This document shows, piece after piece, positions 32,627 to 41,321 of a stretch of 64,000 nt of DNA. Position 1 is the stretch's first letter. Each line of letters starts with the position of its first letter. Source of the stretch: Ga0077548 sp035440445 (GTDB lineage Bacteria > Pseudomonadota > Alphaproteobacteria > Rhizobiales > Xanthobacteraceae); assembly GCA_035440445.1 (NCBI GenBank), contig DAORMJ010000003.1, positions 62,001-126,000 on the forward strand, given 5' to 3'. A program made the position numbers and the translations under genes. The notes below the pieces were generated by a model that did no database searches, was not told the origin of the DNA, and saw only the letters and a list, made by a program, of their open reading frames with translations.

Positions 32627-33835
32627 ATGACCGAAGCATTTGTTTACGACGCAGTTCGTACCCCGCGCGGCCGCGGCAAGAAAGACGGCTCGCTCCACGA
32701 AGTCTCGACGCTTTCGCTCGCGACCACCGCGCTGAAGGCGATCAAGGAACGCAACAATCTCGATACGCATCTCGTCGATGATGTGGTGCTCGGCTGCGTC
32801 GATCCGGTCGGAGAGGCCGGTTCGGATGTTGCGCGCGCCGCGGCGCTGAATGCCGACTACGGCAATCACGTTCCCGGCGTGCAAATCAATCGCTTCTGCG
32901 CTTCCGGCCTCGACGCCGTGAATTTCGCAGCGGCACAGGTGATGTCGGGCCAGCATGACATGACCATCGGCGGTGGCGTCGAAGCGATGTCGCGCGTCGG
33001 CATGGGAGCGTCCGGCGGTGCCTGGCCAATGGACCCGCAGATCGCGGTGAAATCCTACTTCATGCCGCAGGGCGTCTCGGCTGACCTGATCGCGACCAAA
33101 TACGGTTTCTCGCGCGACGACGTCGATCAGTATTCGGTCGAGAGCCAGAAGCTGGCGGCGCAAAGCTGGAAGGAAGGCCGCTTCAAGAAATCGATCGTGC
33201 CGGTGAAGGACGTGAACGGCCTCACCATTCTCGATCACGACGAGCACATGCGCCCTTCGACCGACATGCAGTCGCTGGCGCAGCTGAAGCCTTCGTTCCC
33301 GCAGATGGGTGAAATGGGCGGCTTCGCAGCCGTCGCGATTCAGGCGCATCCGGAAGTCGAAGCGATCAATTACGTGCATCACGCCGGTAACTCGTCCGGC
33401 ATCGTCGATGGCGCGGCGGCCGTGCTGATCGGCAATGCCGAGGCCGGCAAGAAGGCAGGATTGAAGCCCCGCGCGCGCATTCGCGCCTTCGCGAATATCG
33501 GCTCCGAGCCCGCAATCATGCTCACCGGCCCGGTGGACGTTACCGAGAAGCTCTTGAAGAAGGCGAAGATGACGGTCAACGACATCGATCTCTTCGAACT
33601 CAACGAAGCCTTCGCTTCGGTCGTGCTGCGCTACATGCAGGCATTCAATATCCCGCGTGACAAAATCAACGTCTGCGGCGGCGCGATTGCCATGGGCCAT
33701 CCGCTGGGCGCGACCGGCGCCATGATCTTCGGCACCGTGCTCGATGAACTTGAGCGCAGCGGCAAATCGACCGCCTTGGTCACGCTTTGCATCGGTGCCG
33801 GCATGGGCACCGCCACCATCATCGAACGCGTTTGA
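32627..33835 (+). CDS. fadA: acetyl-CoA C-acyltransferase (thiolase)
   Basis: 402 residues. Nucleophile Cys91 in NRFCASGLDAVNFAA, GGVEAMSRVGMG, GHPLGATGA with the catalytic His, and CIGAGMGTA with the second Cys. It cleaves 3-ketoacyl-CoA in the last beta-oxidation step. ATG 32627 chosen because ACGGGAG precedes it; the frame upstream to 32597 lacks one. Between acyl-CoA dehydrogenase and FadB in one operon, the normal set for a beta-oxidation complex. Confidence 0.93.
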   Translation: MTEAFVYDAVRTPRGRGKKDGSLHEVSTLSLATTALKAIKERNNLDTHLVDDVVLGCVDPVGEAGSDVARAAALNADYGNHVPGVQINRFCASGLDAVNFAAAQVMSGQHDMTIGGGVEAMSRVGMGASGGAWPMDPQIAVKSYFMPQGVSADLIATKYGFSRDDVDQYSVESQKLAAQSWKEGRFKKSIVPVKDVNGLTILDHDEHMRPSTDMQSLAQLKPSFPQMGEMGGFAAVAIQAHPEVEAINYVHHAGNSSGIVDGAAAVLIGNAEAGKKAGLKPRARIRAFANIGSEPAIMLTGPVDVTEKLLKKAKMTVNDIDLFELNEAFASVVLRYMQAFNIPRDKINVCGGAIAMGHPLGATGAMIFGTVLDELERSGKSTALVTLCIGAGMGTATIIERV

Positions 33836-33875
33836 TTTCGCTTGAACGCTGAAGCGCAAGCGACGGGAGGATAGT

Positions 33876-36092
33876 ATGGCCTACAAGAATTTCACGCTGG
33901 ACGTGGATGGTGACGGCATTGCGCTGGTCACCTGGAACATGCCGGACCGTTCGATGAACGTGTTCTCGGCCGATGTGATGACCGAACTGAGCGACATCGT
34001 CGACAAGCTCAGTGCCGATGCGAACGTGAAGGGTGTCGTCGTCACCTCGGGGAAAGACACCTTCTCCGGCGGCGCGGACCTCACCATGCTGGAAACCATG
34101 GGCGACACGTTCAAGAAGCTCGTCAAGGACAAGGGCGAGGAAGCGGCGAACAAGTTTCTGTTCGAACAATCGAGCGCAATGTCGCGCACCTATCGCAAGC
34201 TGGAAACCTCCGGCAAGCCGTGGGTTGCGGCCGTGAACGGCACCGCGATGGGCGGCGCGTTCGAACTGGCGCTCTCCTGCCACCATCGCGTGGTGAGCGA
34301 CAATCCGAAGCTGCGCCTCGGTCTGCCGGAAGTGAAGGTCGGCCTGTTCCCCGGTGCTGGCGGCACGCAGCGTGTGCCGCGCATCGTGCCGACGCAGGAC
34401 GCGTTGCAGATGCTTTTCAAGGGCGAAGCGCTCAAAGCCGACAAGGCGCTGAAGATGAAGCTCGTCGATCAGATCGTCCCGCAGGACAAGCTGGTCGAAA
34501 CTGCCAAGGCCTGGATCAAGAACGGCGGCAAGGGCGTGCAGCCCTGGGACGTCGATGGCTTCAAGCTGCCGGGCGGTCCGGTGTTCTCCAAGGGCGGCAT
34601 GATGGTGTTTCCGCCTGCGAACGCGATCTATCGCCGCGAGACCTATGACAATTATCCGGCGGCCAAGGCCATTCTCCAATGCGTCTATGACGGCCTGCAA
34701 CTGCCGATGGACCTCGCGCTGAAGGTCGAGTCGCGCTGGTTCGCGCATATCCTGCAGTCGAAGGAAGCGGCGGCCATGATCCGCTCGCTCTTCATCTCGA
34801 TGCAGGAACTGAACAAGGGCGCGCGCCGTCCGGAAGGCGTGCCGGCGAGCAACATCAAGAAGGTTGCCGTCCTCGGTGCGGGCTTCATGGGTGCGGGCAT
34901 TGCCTACGTTACCGCCGACGCCGGGATCGAAGTGGTTCTCGTGGACCGCGATCAGGCTGCCGCCGACAAGGGCAAGGCGCATGTCGAGTCGGTAATCGAC
35001 GGCCGCATCAAGAAGGGACGCGCCACCGCTGCGGACAAGGAGAAGCTGCTTGCGCGCGTGAAGGCGACCGCGAACTACGACGACATCAAGGATGTCGATC
35101 TCGTAGTCGAAGCCGTGTTCGAAGACCGCAAGGTCAAGGCCGAGGTGATCGCGAAAGTCGATGCCGTGATCCGCGCCGATGCGATCTTCGGCTCCAATAC
35201 GTCCACCTTGCCGATCACCTCGCTCGCCGAAATGTCGAAGGACAAACAGCGTTTCGTCGGCATCCATTTCTTCTCGCCGGTCGAGAAGATGATGCTGGTC
35301 GAAATCATCAAGGGCAAGGATACCGGCGACAAGGCCGTCGCGGTCGCGCTCGATTACGTGCGCGCGATCAAGAAGACGCCGATCGTGGTGGAAGACTCAC
35401 GCGGTTTCTACACCTCGCGCGTGGTTGGCACCTATATCCGCGAAGGCCACATGATGCTGACCGAAGGCGTGCCTGCGGCGATGGTCGAGAACGTAGGCCG
35501 TATGGCCGGCATGCCGGTTGGTCCGCTTTCGCTGAACGACGAAGTCGCGATTGATCTCGCCTGGAAGATTTTGAAAGCGACCAAGACGGATCTTGGCGAA
35601 GCGGCGATCGACGAGAAGCAGGAAGCGCTGCTCGAAGAACTCGTCGAGAAGCGCCAGCGCTTCGGCCGCAAGAACGGCAAGGGCTTCTACGACTATCCGG
35701 AGAAAGGCCCGAAGAAACTCTGGCAGGGCATCTACGAGATCGTCGGCGAGCCGCGTCCGGCCGAGACCTATAACGTCGAAGAGCTGAAGCAGCGCTTCCT
35801 CGTGATTCAGGCGCTGGAAACCGCGCGCTGCGTCGAAGAAGGCGTCATCACCGACGTCCGCGAAGCGGATGTCGGCTCGATCCTCGGCTTCGGCTTCGCG
35901 CCGTTCACGGGCGGCACGCTCTCCTACATCGACTTCATGGGCGTGAAAAACTTCGTGGCGCTTTGCGAGAAGCTCGCCGGCAAACAAGGCCCGCGCTTCG
36001 CACCGAACGCGCTGCTCAAGGAAATGGCAGCCAAGGGCGAAACCTTCTACGGCCGCTTCGCGCCGAAGAAGAGCGAAAAGGCTGCTGCCTAG
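33876..36092 (+). CDS. fadB: FadB-type enoyl-CoA hydratase / 3-hydroxyacyl-CoA dehydrogenase (738 aa)
   Basis: N-terminal crotonase domain (about 1-190) with NGTAMGGAFELALSCHHRV and the second Glu in LGLPEVKVGLFPGAGGTQRVPR. Then a Rossmann domain beginning KKVAVLGAGFMGAGIAY near 328 and the C-terminal hydroxyacyl-CoA dehydrogenase domains with FFSPVEKMMLVEII. It hydrates enoyl-CoA and oxidises 3-hydroxyacyl-CoA with NAD, with FadA as partner. Last gene of the operon; a palindromic repeat and a terminator follow. Confidence 0.93.
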   Translation: MAYKNFTLDVDGDGIALVTWNMPDRSMNVFSADVMTELSDIVDKLSADANVKGVVVTSGKDTFSGGADLTMLETMGDTFKKLVKDKGEEAANKFLFEQSSAMSRTYRKLETSGKPWVAAVNGTAMGGAFELALSCHHRVVSDNPKLRLGLPEVKVGLFPGAGGTQRVPRIVPTQDALQMLFKGEALKADKALKMKLVDQIVPQDKLVETAKAWIKNGGKGVQPWDVDGFKLPGGPVFSKGGMMVFPPANAIYRRETYDNYPAAKAILQCVYDGLQLPMDLALKVESRWFAHILQSKEAAAMIRSLFISMQELNKGARRPEGVPASNIKKVAVLGAGFMGAGIAYVTADAGIEVVLVDRDQAAADKGKAHVESVIDGRIKKGRATAADKEKLLARVKATANYDDIKDVDLVVEAVFEDRKVKAEVIAKVDAVIRADAIFGSNTSTLPITSLAEMSKDKQRFVGIHFFSPVEKMMLVEIIKGKDTGDKAVAVALDYVRAIKKTPIVVEDSRGFYTSRVVGTYIREGHMMLTEGVPAAMVENVGRMAGMPVGPLSLNDEVAIDLAWKILKATKTDLGEAAIDEKQEALLEELVEKRQRFGRKNGKGFYDYPEKGPKKLWQGIYEIVGEPRPAETYNVEELKQRFLVIQALETARCVEEGVITDVREADVGSILGFGFAPFTGGTLSYIDFMGVKNFVALCEKLAGKQGPRFAPNALLKEMAAKGETFYGRFAPKKSEKAAA

Positions 36093-36094
36093 CC

Positions 36095-36141
36095 GCGTGA
36101 TCCCCGAAAAGTGGGTACCGGTTTTCGGACAAGGATCACGC
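36095..36141. repeat. rhizobial-type palindromic intergenic repeat
   Basis: Nested inverted repeat: outer arms GCGTGATCC (36095-36103) and GGATCACGC (36133-36141), inner arms CCGAAAA (36104-36110) and TTTTCGG (36122-36128) around GTGGGTACCGG. Elements of this sequence type are scattered through Bradyrhizobium and related genomes (recognised from memory). It lies 3 bases after the fadB stop. Confidence 0.75.
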
Positions 36142-36168
36142 GAAAGCCAAAAAGCCGGAACAAGATTG

Positions 36169-36201
36169 CGCTCCCCGCACTTGAATGGGCGGGGAGCGTT
36201 T
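36169..36201 (+). terminator. Rho-independent terminator of the fad operon
   Basis: 10-bp stem CGCTCCCCGC/GCGGGGAGCG (36169-36178 and 36189-36198), then TTT. It sits just before the ribosome-binding site of the next gene. Confidence 0.7.
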
Positions 36202-36226
36202 CCATTTCTGGCGGGGAGAAGCTGCC

Positions 36227-36655
36227 ATGAAACCAATCGTCGCCCTGTCCGCACTCTCGCTCGCGCTGTTCTTCGCGGCCGGAAGCGCGTCCGCGCAGTC
36301 GCAGCCGCCAGTCAATGACAGCTGGCGCTTCAAGCTGCAGAAGGTGGATGGCGGCTTTCTGCGGCTGGATGCGCAGACCGGGCAGGTTTCGTTCTGCAAG
36401 GAGCGCGAAGGCAACTGGTCCTGCGAGACCGCGGCCGACGACCGCGCGGCACTGGAAGCCGAGATCAAGCGGCTGACCGATCGCCTCGCCACGGTTGAGA
36501 AGCAGTCGAACGATCCGGCGAACCGCTTCCGCACCCCGTCCGATCAGGAAATCGAGCAGGTGATGGGCTTCTTCGAAAAGATGATGAAGCGCTTTCGCGG
36601 CGTCGTCGAAAACCTGAAGAAGGAATGGGAAGCCGAGACGCCGGGCCGAAGCTAG
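36227..36655 (+). CDS. small secreted protein with coiled coil (142 aa)
   Basis: Signal peptide to about residue 24 (LALFFAAGSASA-Q). The mature protein starts with WRFKLQKVDGGFLRLDAQTGQVSFCKEREGNWSCETA (two Cys, likely a disulfide), then a helical region with heptad-like repeats (LEAEIKRLTDRLATVEKQ) and a charged tail. ATG 36227 chosen because GGGGAGAAG precedes it. Conserved rhizobial secreted proteins of this layout exist, function unknown. Confidence 0.75.
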   Translation: MKPIVALSALSLALFFAAGSASAQSQPPVNDSWRFKLQKVDGGFLRLDAQTGQVSFCKEREGNWSCETAADDRAALEAEIKRLTDRLATVEKQSNDPANRFRTPSDQEIEQVMGFFEKMMKRFRGVVENLKKEWEAETPGRS

Positions 36656-36856
36656 CCGCGGGCAACTGGTCCAACCTGTTGATATAAAAGAAAAAACAAG
36701 CGCGAACGTGCTTCGAGCCAGACCCTGCCGCTCACGATCTTCGAACGCTTCGCTTGCACCTTGCGTCGTGGGATGGAAACTATGCTGCGTAAGAGCGGCG
36801 ATTTCCGGCATTTTATGCCTTGTGATCGTTCTACAGCCGTAAGAGTAACGAGGACG

Positions 36857-37567
36857 ATGAAACAGCAGGCAGCTTCCGTGGCGCAGGGTATTTCCAAAGT
36901 CGATCCATCCGCGTCCTACCGCTTCGTCATTGCCGACGACCATCCTTTGTTCCGGGGCGCCTTGAAGGAGGCGGTCGGCCAGCAGTTCAGCGCGACCCAG
37001 ATTTTCGAGGCCGGTGGCTTCGAAGAACTGCAAGGGCTGCTCGAACGCGAAGGCGATATGGATCTCGTGCTGCTGGATCTTTCGATGCCGGGCGTGCGCG
37101 GCTTTTCGGGGCTGCTTTACTTGCGCGCGCAGTTTCCGGGCGTCCCGGTGGTGGTCGTCTCCGCCAACGAGGAGCCTGACGTCATCCGCCGCTGCATGGA
37201 ATTCGGTGCGTCAGGTTTCGTCCCGAAGACCCTGAGCGTGGACGTGATGCGCAGCGCGATTTTCAAAGTGCTGGACGGCGGCGTGTGGACGCCGCCCGAT
37301 GTCGATCTCACCTCGACCGACGACAAGGAAACGCGCGATCTGGTCGCGCGCCTTGCCACGCTGACGCCGCAGCAGGTGCGCGTGCTGATGATGCTGTCCG
37401 AGGGACTGCTGAACAAGCAGATCGCCTTCGAGCTGACGGTTTCCGAAGCGACGGTGAAGGCGCATGTTTCCGCGATTCTGCAGAAGCTCGGCGTCGAAAG
37501 CCGCACGCAGGCGGTGATCGCGGCGTCCAAGATCGAAGCCGGCCAGTGGCCGAAATCGCTGAACTGA
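36857..37567 (+). CDS. LuxR/NarL-type response regulator (236 aa)
   Basis: Receiver domain with acidic pair Asp27-Asp28 (FVIADDHP), phospho-acceptor Asp74 (VLLDLSMPG) and Lys in FVPKTLS; C-terminal LuxR HTH (LTPQQVRVLMMLSEGLLNKQ, then SEATVKAHVSAILQKLGVESRTQAV). An in-frame start at 36761 or 36776 would extend it, but ATG 36857 fits the receiver boundary and has GAGGACG upstream. It converges on the hybrid kinase gene at 37663, its likely partner (inference). Confidence 0.9.
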   Translation: MKQQAASVAQGISKVDPSASYRFVIADDHPLFRGALKEAVGQQFSATQIFEAGGFEELQGLLEREGDMDLVLLDLSMPGVRGFSGLLYLRAQFPGVPVVVVSANEEPDVIRRCMEFGASGFVPKTLSVDVMRSAIFKVLDGGVWTPPDVDLTSTDDKETRDLVARLATLTPQQVRVLMMLSEGLLNKQIAFELTVSEATVKAHVSAILQKLGVESRTQAVIAASKIEAGQWPKSLN

Positions 37568-37576
37568 TCGGCAGGC

Positions 37577-37606
37577 CTATTCCGCCGCAGGCCTTGTGAC
37601 CCGCCA
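37577..37606 (-). repeat. duplicated 3' end of the hybrid kinase gene
   Basis: On the minus strand these 30 bases code WRVTRPAAE-stop, the same nine residues and stop position as the real kinase C-terminus at 37663-37692. The two copies differ at four bases, all in third codon positions. A 19-codon frame starts at ATG 37634-37636 and runs through the copy, without a ribosome-binding site. It is probably a remnant of a second copy. Confidence 0.6.
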
Positions 37607-37634
37607 GACCAAGTCGGATTTATCCGACTTGGTC
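37607..37634. terminator. perfect 12-bp hairpin between convergent genes
   Basis: GACCAAGTCGGA with its exact complement around a TTTA loop. It lies between the response regulator and the kinase genes and could end both transcripts, but neither side has a T run, so this may equally be a repeat element. Confidence 0.4.
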
Positions 37635-37662
37635 ATTGTTAAGCAGCAAGCGAAGAATGGAT

Positions 37663-40600
37663 TTATTCCGCGGCAGGCCTTGTAACGCGCCACTGCGCAA
37701 GGAAGGCGCGGAGTGCTGCCGGCTTCAGAGGCTTGTTCAGAACCTGAATATTTTTCTCGCGCGCCTCGTCGCGGACCTGCGGCGTGCGGTCTGCGGTAAT
37801 GAGCGCGGCCGGAAAGTTCTCGCCGAGCATTTCGCGTAGCGCACTGATCGCGTCGATGCCGTTGCCCTGGTCGAGATGGTAGTCCATCAGGATGACGTCA
37901 GGCTCCACACCCTTGCGCAGGATTTCCTTTGCAGTTGCGAGGTCGGTTCCGGCGAAGACCTTGCAACCCCATCCGCTCAACAGAACCTGCATCCCGTCCA
38001 GAATCTGCTGATCGTTGTCGATGCAGAGCGTGACGATGCCTTCGAGTGCGGCGGCTGGCGTCGGCATCGGCTGCAGTAGGGTTTCCGTAGCAACGGCGAC
38101 CGCGACGGTCGGCACCGTGACCGCGAACATCGAACCGTGCCGCGATTTCGATTGCAGTGAAATCTTGTGTCCAAGCACGCGGCCGATGCGCTCGACAATG
38201 GAAAGACCCAAACCAAGGCCACGTGCGGCGCGCACACCCTGATCGAGCCGCTGAAATTCGCGGAAGATGATCTTCTGCTGCGAGGCAGGAATCCCGAGCC
38301 CGGTATCATGCACTTCGATGCGGACTTTCCCGGCAAGGCGGCGGCAGCCGACGACGACGCGCCCCTGCGGCGTGTATTTGATCGCGTTCGAGATCAGGTT
38401 CTGCAAAAGCCGCCGCAACAGACGGCGGTCCGAGCGCAGGTTCAGCGATGAGGGAAGGAATTTCAGTTCCAGCCCTTTCTCCGCGGCAAGCGGGGAGAAC
38501 TCGAGCTGCAACTGCGCGAGCAGATCGCTGATCCGGAAGTTCGAGAACTCGGGCTGCAGCGCGCCCGTGTCGAGGCGCGATATATCGAGAAGGGCGCCCA
38601 GAATTTCCTCGACCGCTTCGAGGGAAGCATCGACGTTGCCTGCAAGTTTCGCCTCGTTCGAGCCCTTCTCGCGCTCGACCAAACTGGTCGCGTAGAGGCG
38701 GGCGGCGTTCAGCGGCTGCAGAATGTCGTGGCTTGCCGCCGCGAGAAATCGGGTCTTGGAAATATTGGCTTCGTCGGCTTCGGCCTTGGCGCGGGCGAGC
38801 TCCTGGTTCAGCCGCGTGAGTTCTTCGGTGCGTTCCTGCACGCGGCGCTCCAGCGCTTCGGCGGCTTCGACGGAGGGCGTGATGTCGGTGTAGGTCGCAA
38901 CGATGCCGCCGTCCGGCATGCGGTTCGACCGCACTTCGATGACGACGCCGCGTTCGGGCATGCGCTCATGGAAGGTTTCGGTGCGACGGACGTAGCGGTC
39001 GAGCCGGTCTTTCAAAATATCGTCGATGGTTTCATCGCCAAGGTCGCCGCGTTGCGCAAGCCGGTACAGGATTTCATCGAGCCGCACGCCGACGCGAACA
39101 AGATCGGGCGGCAGTTCGAGCATTTCGCCGAAATAGCGGTTCCACGTAACGAGTTGCAGCTGCTTGTCGAACACCGCGATGCCCTGGCGCACGTGATCGA
39201 GCGCGGTTTGCAGGATTTCGCGGTTGTATTGGATCGCTTCGGAAGCGTCGTCGAGCAGCTTCAATGCGGCCTTGGTCGAGACCGTTCGTTTGCGCAACAG
39301 GAGCGAAAGCACGAGCCGCGAGGACGCGGCACCGATCGCGGAAGCGAGTAGATGCTCCGCATATCGCAACAGATGCACGTCGGCTTCGCGCTTGGGCTCT
39401 AACGTCAGGCCGCGCGTGGTCGCGAAGCTCTCGAAGGAGCGCCGCGTGCGCTCCTCGCCGAGATAACGCGCGACGGTTGCGAGCAGTTCGTCGACCGTCA
39501 CGCGCGAGCGCCAGAGCATGTAGCTTGGCGCCATCGGCGTCAGGTTGGTCGGCACGAAGACGTTAGCCTGCAGCTTCTCGATCGGTGCTGGGCGCGTGAG
39601 CGATGAAACCAGCACGAAGAGGACGATGTTGATGCCGAGGCTCCACATGACGCCATGCGTGAGTGGAGCCCATCCGGTTACGCCGAACAGGGCCTGCGGC
39701 CGCAAAATGCCCATGCCGAACAGTCCGGCATCCAGAATCTTCCGGTCGAAGAAGCCGGAGTCGACGACGCTCGGCAAGAGCAGCGTGAAGGCCCAGATCA
39801 CCACACCCGCCACGATGCCGCTGATCGCGCCTGCGGCGGTTGCGCGCCGCCAGATCAGCCCGCCGAAGAATGCCGGGCCGAACTGGGCGATGGCGGCAAA
39901 CGAAAGCAAACCGATCTGCGCAAGCTGCGCTTCGCCGGCAAATCGATAATAGAGATAGGCGAGACAGAGTACTGCGAAGATCGCGATTCGCCGTGACGCA
40001 AGCAGCACCGCGCCCATATCGGCGAGCTGGTCTCGTCCGGCGTCGCGACCGCGCAGCCGCAGCATCAGCGGCACAACGATGTCGTTCGAGACCATGATCG
40101 CAACGGCGACGCTTTCGACGATGACCATGGCGGTAGCGGCCGATAGCCCGCCGATGAAGGCAATCATCGCCATCGAAGCGTCGCCCGCGTTCAGGGGCAG
40201 CGCGAGCAGGAACATGTCGGAATCAACCGATCCCTTGGGGAACACGGTCATGCCCGCGACCGCGATCGGGACCACGAAGAGATTGATCAGGATGAGATAA
40301 AGCGGAAACAGCCATGCCGCGCGTTTCGTTTCCTGCGCGCCGTTGTTCTCGACCACGGTCACGTGAAACTGCCGCGGCAAGAGCACGATGCAGAGGAAGG
40401 ACAGCGTGGTCATCGTGATCCACGTCGCCGCGTCCGGCATTTTGGTGAAGACCGGAAGCACGTCGGTCTGCAGGTTCGCCCGGCTGATGAGATCGAAGGG
40501 GCCCGAGAACAGATAGAAAGTGACGTAAGTGCCGACGATCAGGAAGGCGAGGAGCTTGATCATCGACTCCGTCGCGATCGCCAGCATCAAGCCTTCCTGA

Positions 40601-41166
40601 TGCTCGGTGGCGTCGATGTGGCGCGTACCGAACAGGATCGCGAAAAGCGCCATGGTCAGCGTCACGAGGATCGCAAGATCGCCGACGATGGGAATGGCGT
40701 GCCCCGCGCTCTGCTGCGTCTGGCCGAGCATGGTGAGAAGCGAGGCGGACACGGCCTTGAGCTGCAATGCGATGTAAGGCACCGCGCCGATCACCGCGAC
40801 CAGTGTGACCAGCGCTGCGACCGCCTGGTTCTTCCCGTAGCGCGCAGCGATGAAGTCGGCGATGGAAGTGATGTTCTGCGATTTCGCGAGCCGGATGATC
40901 TTCAGGATCAGGGGATAAAACAGCCCGATCATCAGTACCGGACCGAGATAGATCGTCAGGAAGTCGAGCCCCTGCCGCGACGAGAGGCCGACCGAGCCGA
41001 AGAAGGTCCAGGACGTACAATAGACCGCGAGCGAAAGCGGATAGATGAGTGGCCGCGCGCCGCGCACCGCCCATTGCGGGCGGCCGCGGTCGCCATAGCT
41101 CGCCACGGCAAAAAGAAAGCCGATATAGGCGAGCGCAACAAGAACGACGACCCAGGCTTGCAGCAT
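37663..41166 (-). CDS. hybrid histidine kinase with N-terminal sodium/solute symporter domain (1167 aa)
   Basis: A 13-helix SSSF-type symporter domain (about 1-530; RQGLDFLTIYLGPVLMIG and IAKSQNITSIADFIAARYGK are family motifs) is fused to a linker with PAS-like sensor (about 640-760) and coiled coil, then HisKA with phospho-acceptor His (ASHDILQPLNAARL), HATPase (GLGIPASQQ, RGLGLGLSIVERI) and a C-terminal receiver (ILMDYHLDQG). The layout matches CbrA/ErcS'/NahK-type kinases. It probably senses a transported solute and signals to the LuxR-type regulator opposite. ATG 41166 starts the first helix (MLQAWVVVLVAL); the extension to 41301 looks non-coding. Confidence 0.9.
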   Translation of the reverse strand: MLQAWVVVLVALAYIGFLFAVASYGDRGRPQWAVRGARPLIYPLSLAVYCTSWTFFGSVGLSSRQGLDFLTIYLGPVLMIGLFYPLILKIIRLAKSQNITSIADFIAARYGKNQAVAALVTLVAVIGAVPYIALQLKAVSASLLTMLGQTQQSAGHAIPIVGDLAILVTLTMALFAILFGTRHIDATEHQEGLMLAIATESMIKLLAFLIVGTYVTFYLFSGPFDLISRANLQTDVLPVFTKMPDAATWITMTTLSFLCIVLLPRQFHVTVVENNGAQETKRAAWLFPLYLILINLFVVPIAVAGMTVFPKGSVDSDMFLLALPLNAGDASMAMIAFIGGLSAATAMVIVESVAVAIMVSNDIVVPLMLRLRGRDAGRDQLADMGAVLLASRRIAIFAVLCLAYLYYRFAGEAQLAQIGLLSFAAIAQFGPAFFGGLIWRRATAAGAISGIVAGVVIWAFTLLLPSVVDSGFFDRKILDAGLFGMGILRPQALFGVTGWAPLTHGVMWSLGINIVLFVLVSSLTRPAPIEKLQANVFVPTNLTPMAPSYMLWRSRVTVDELLATVARYLGEERTRRSFESFATTRGLTLEPKREADVHLLRYAEHLLASAIGAASSRLVLSLLLRKRTVSTKAALKLLDDASEAIQYNREILQTALDHVRQGIAVFDKQLQLVTWNRYFGEMLELPPDLVRVGVRLDEILYRLAQRGDLGDETIDDILKDRLDRYVRRTETFHERMPERGVVIEVRSNRMPDGGIVATYTDITPSVEAAEALERRVQERTEELTRLNQELARAKAEADEANISKTRFLAAASHDILQPLNAARLYATSLVEREKGSNEAKLAGNVDASLEAVEEILGALLDISRLDTGALQPEFSNFRISDLLAQLQLEFSPLAAEKGLELKFLPSSLNLRSDRRLLRRLLQNLISNAIKYTPQGRVVVGCRRLAGKVRIEVHDTGLGIPASQQKIIFREFQRLDQGVRAARGLGLGLSIVERIGRVLGHKISLQSKSRHGSMFAVTVPTVAVAVATETLLQPMPTPAAALEGIVTLCIDNDQQILDGMQVLLSGWGCKVFAGTDLATAKEILRKGVEPDVILMDYHLDQGNGIDAISALREMLGENFPAALITADRTPQVRDEAREKNIQVLNKPLKPAALRAFLAQWRVTRPAAE

Positions 41167-41321
41167 GGCGGCGGTAAGTATCCCGTCTGCGTCAACGGCG
41201 TTTGAAGAACGGTCCCCCGGAACCGGCCATTTGACAGAAAGGGGACCATAGCGCGATGACCTTGTCCATGTTGCCGGAGTCCGGGTGCCGCGCTCGGTCA
41301 TGGTTCTAAGGGGGAGGCACG

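Noticed and set aside
32480..33859. 459-codon minus-strand frame opposite the thiolase gene
   Set aside because: Shadow frame rich in His and Arg; the thiolase has all catalytic residues.
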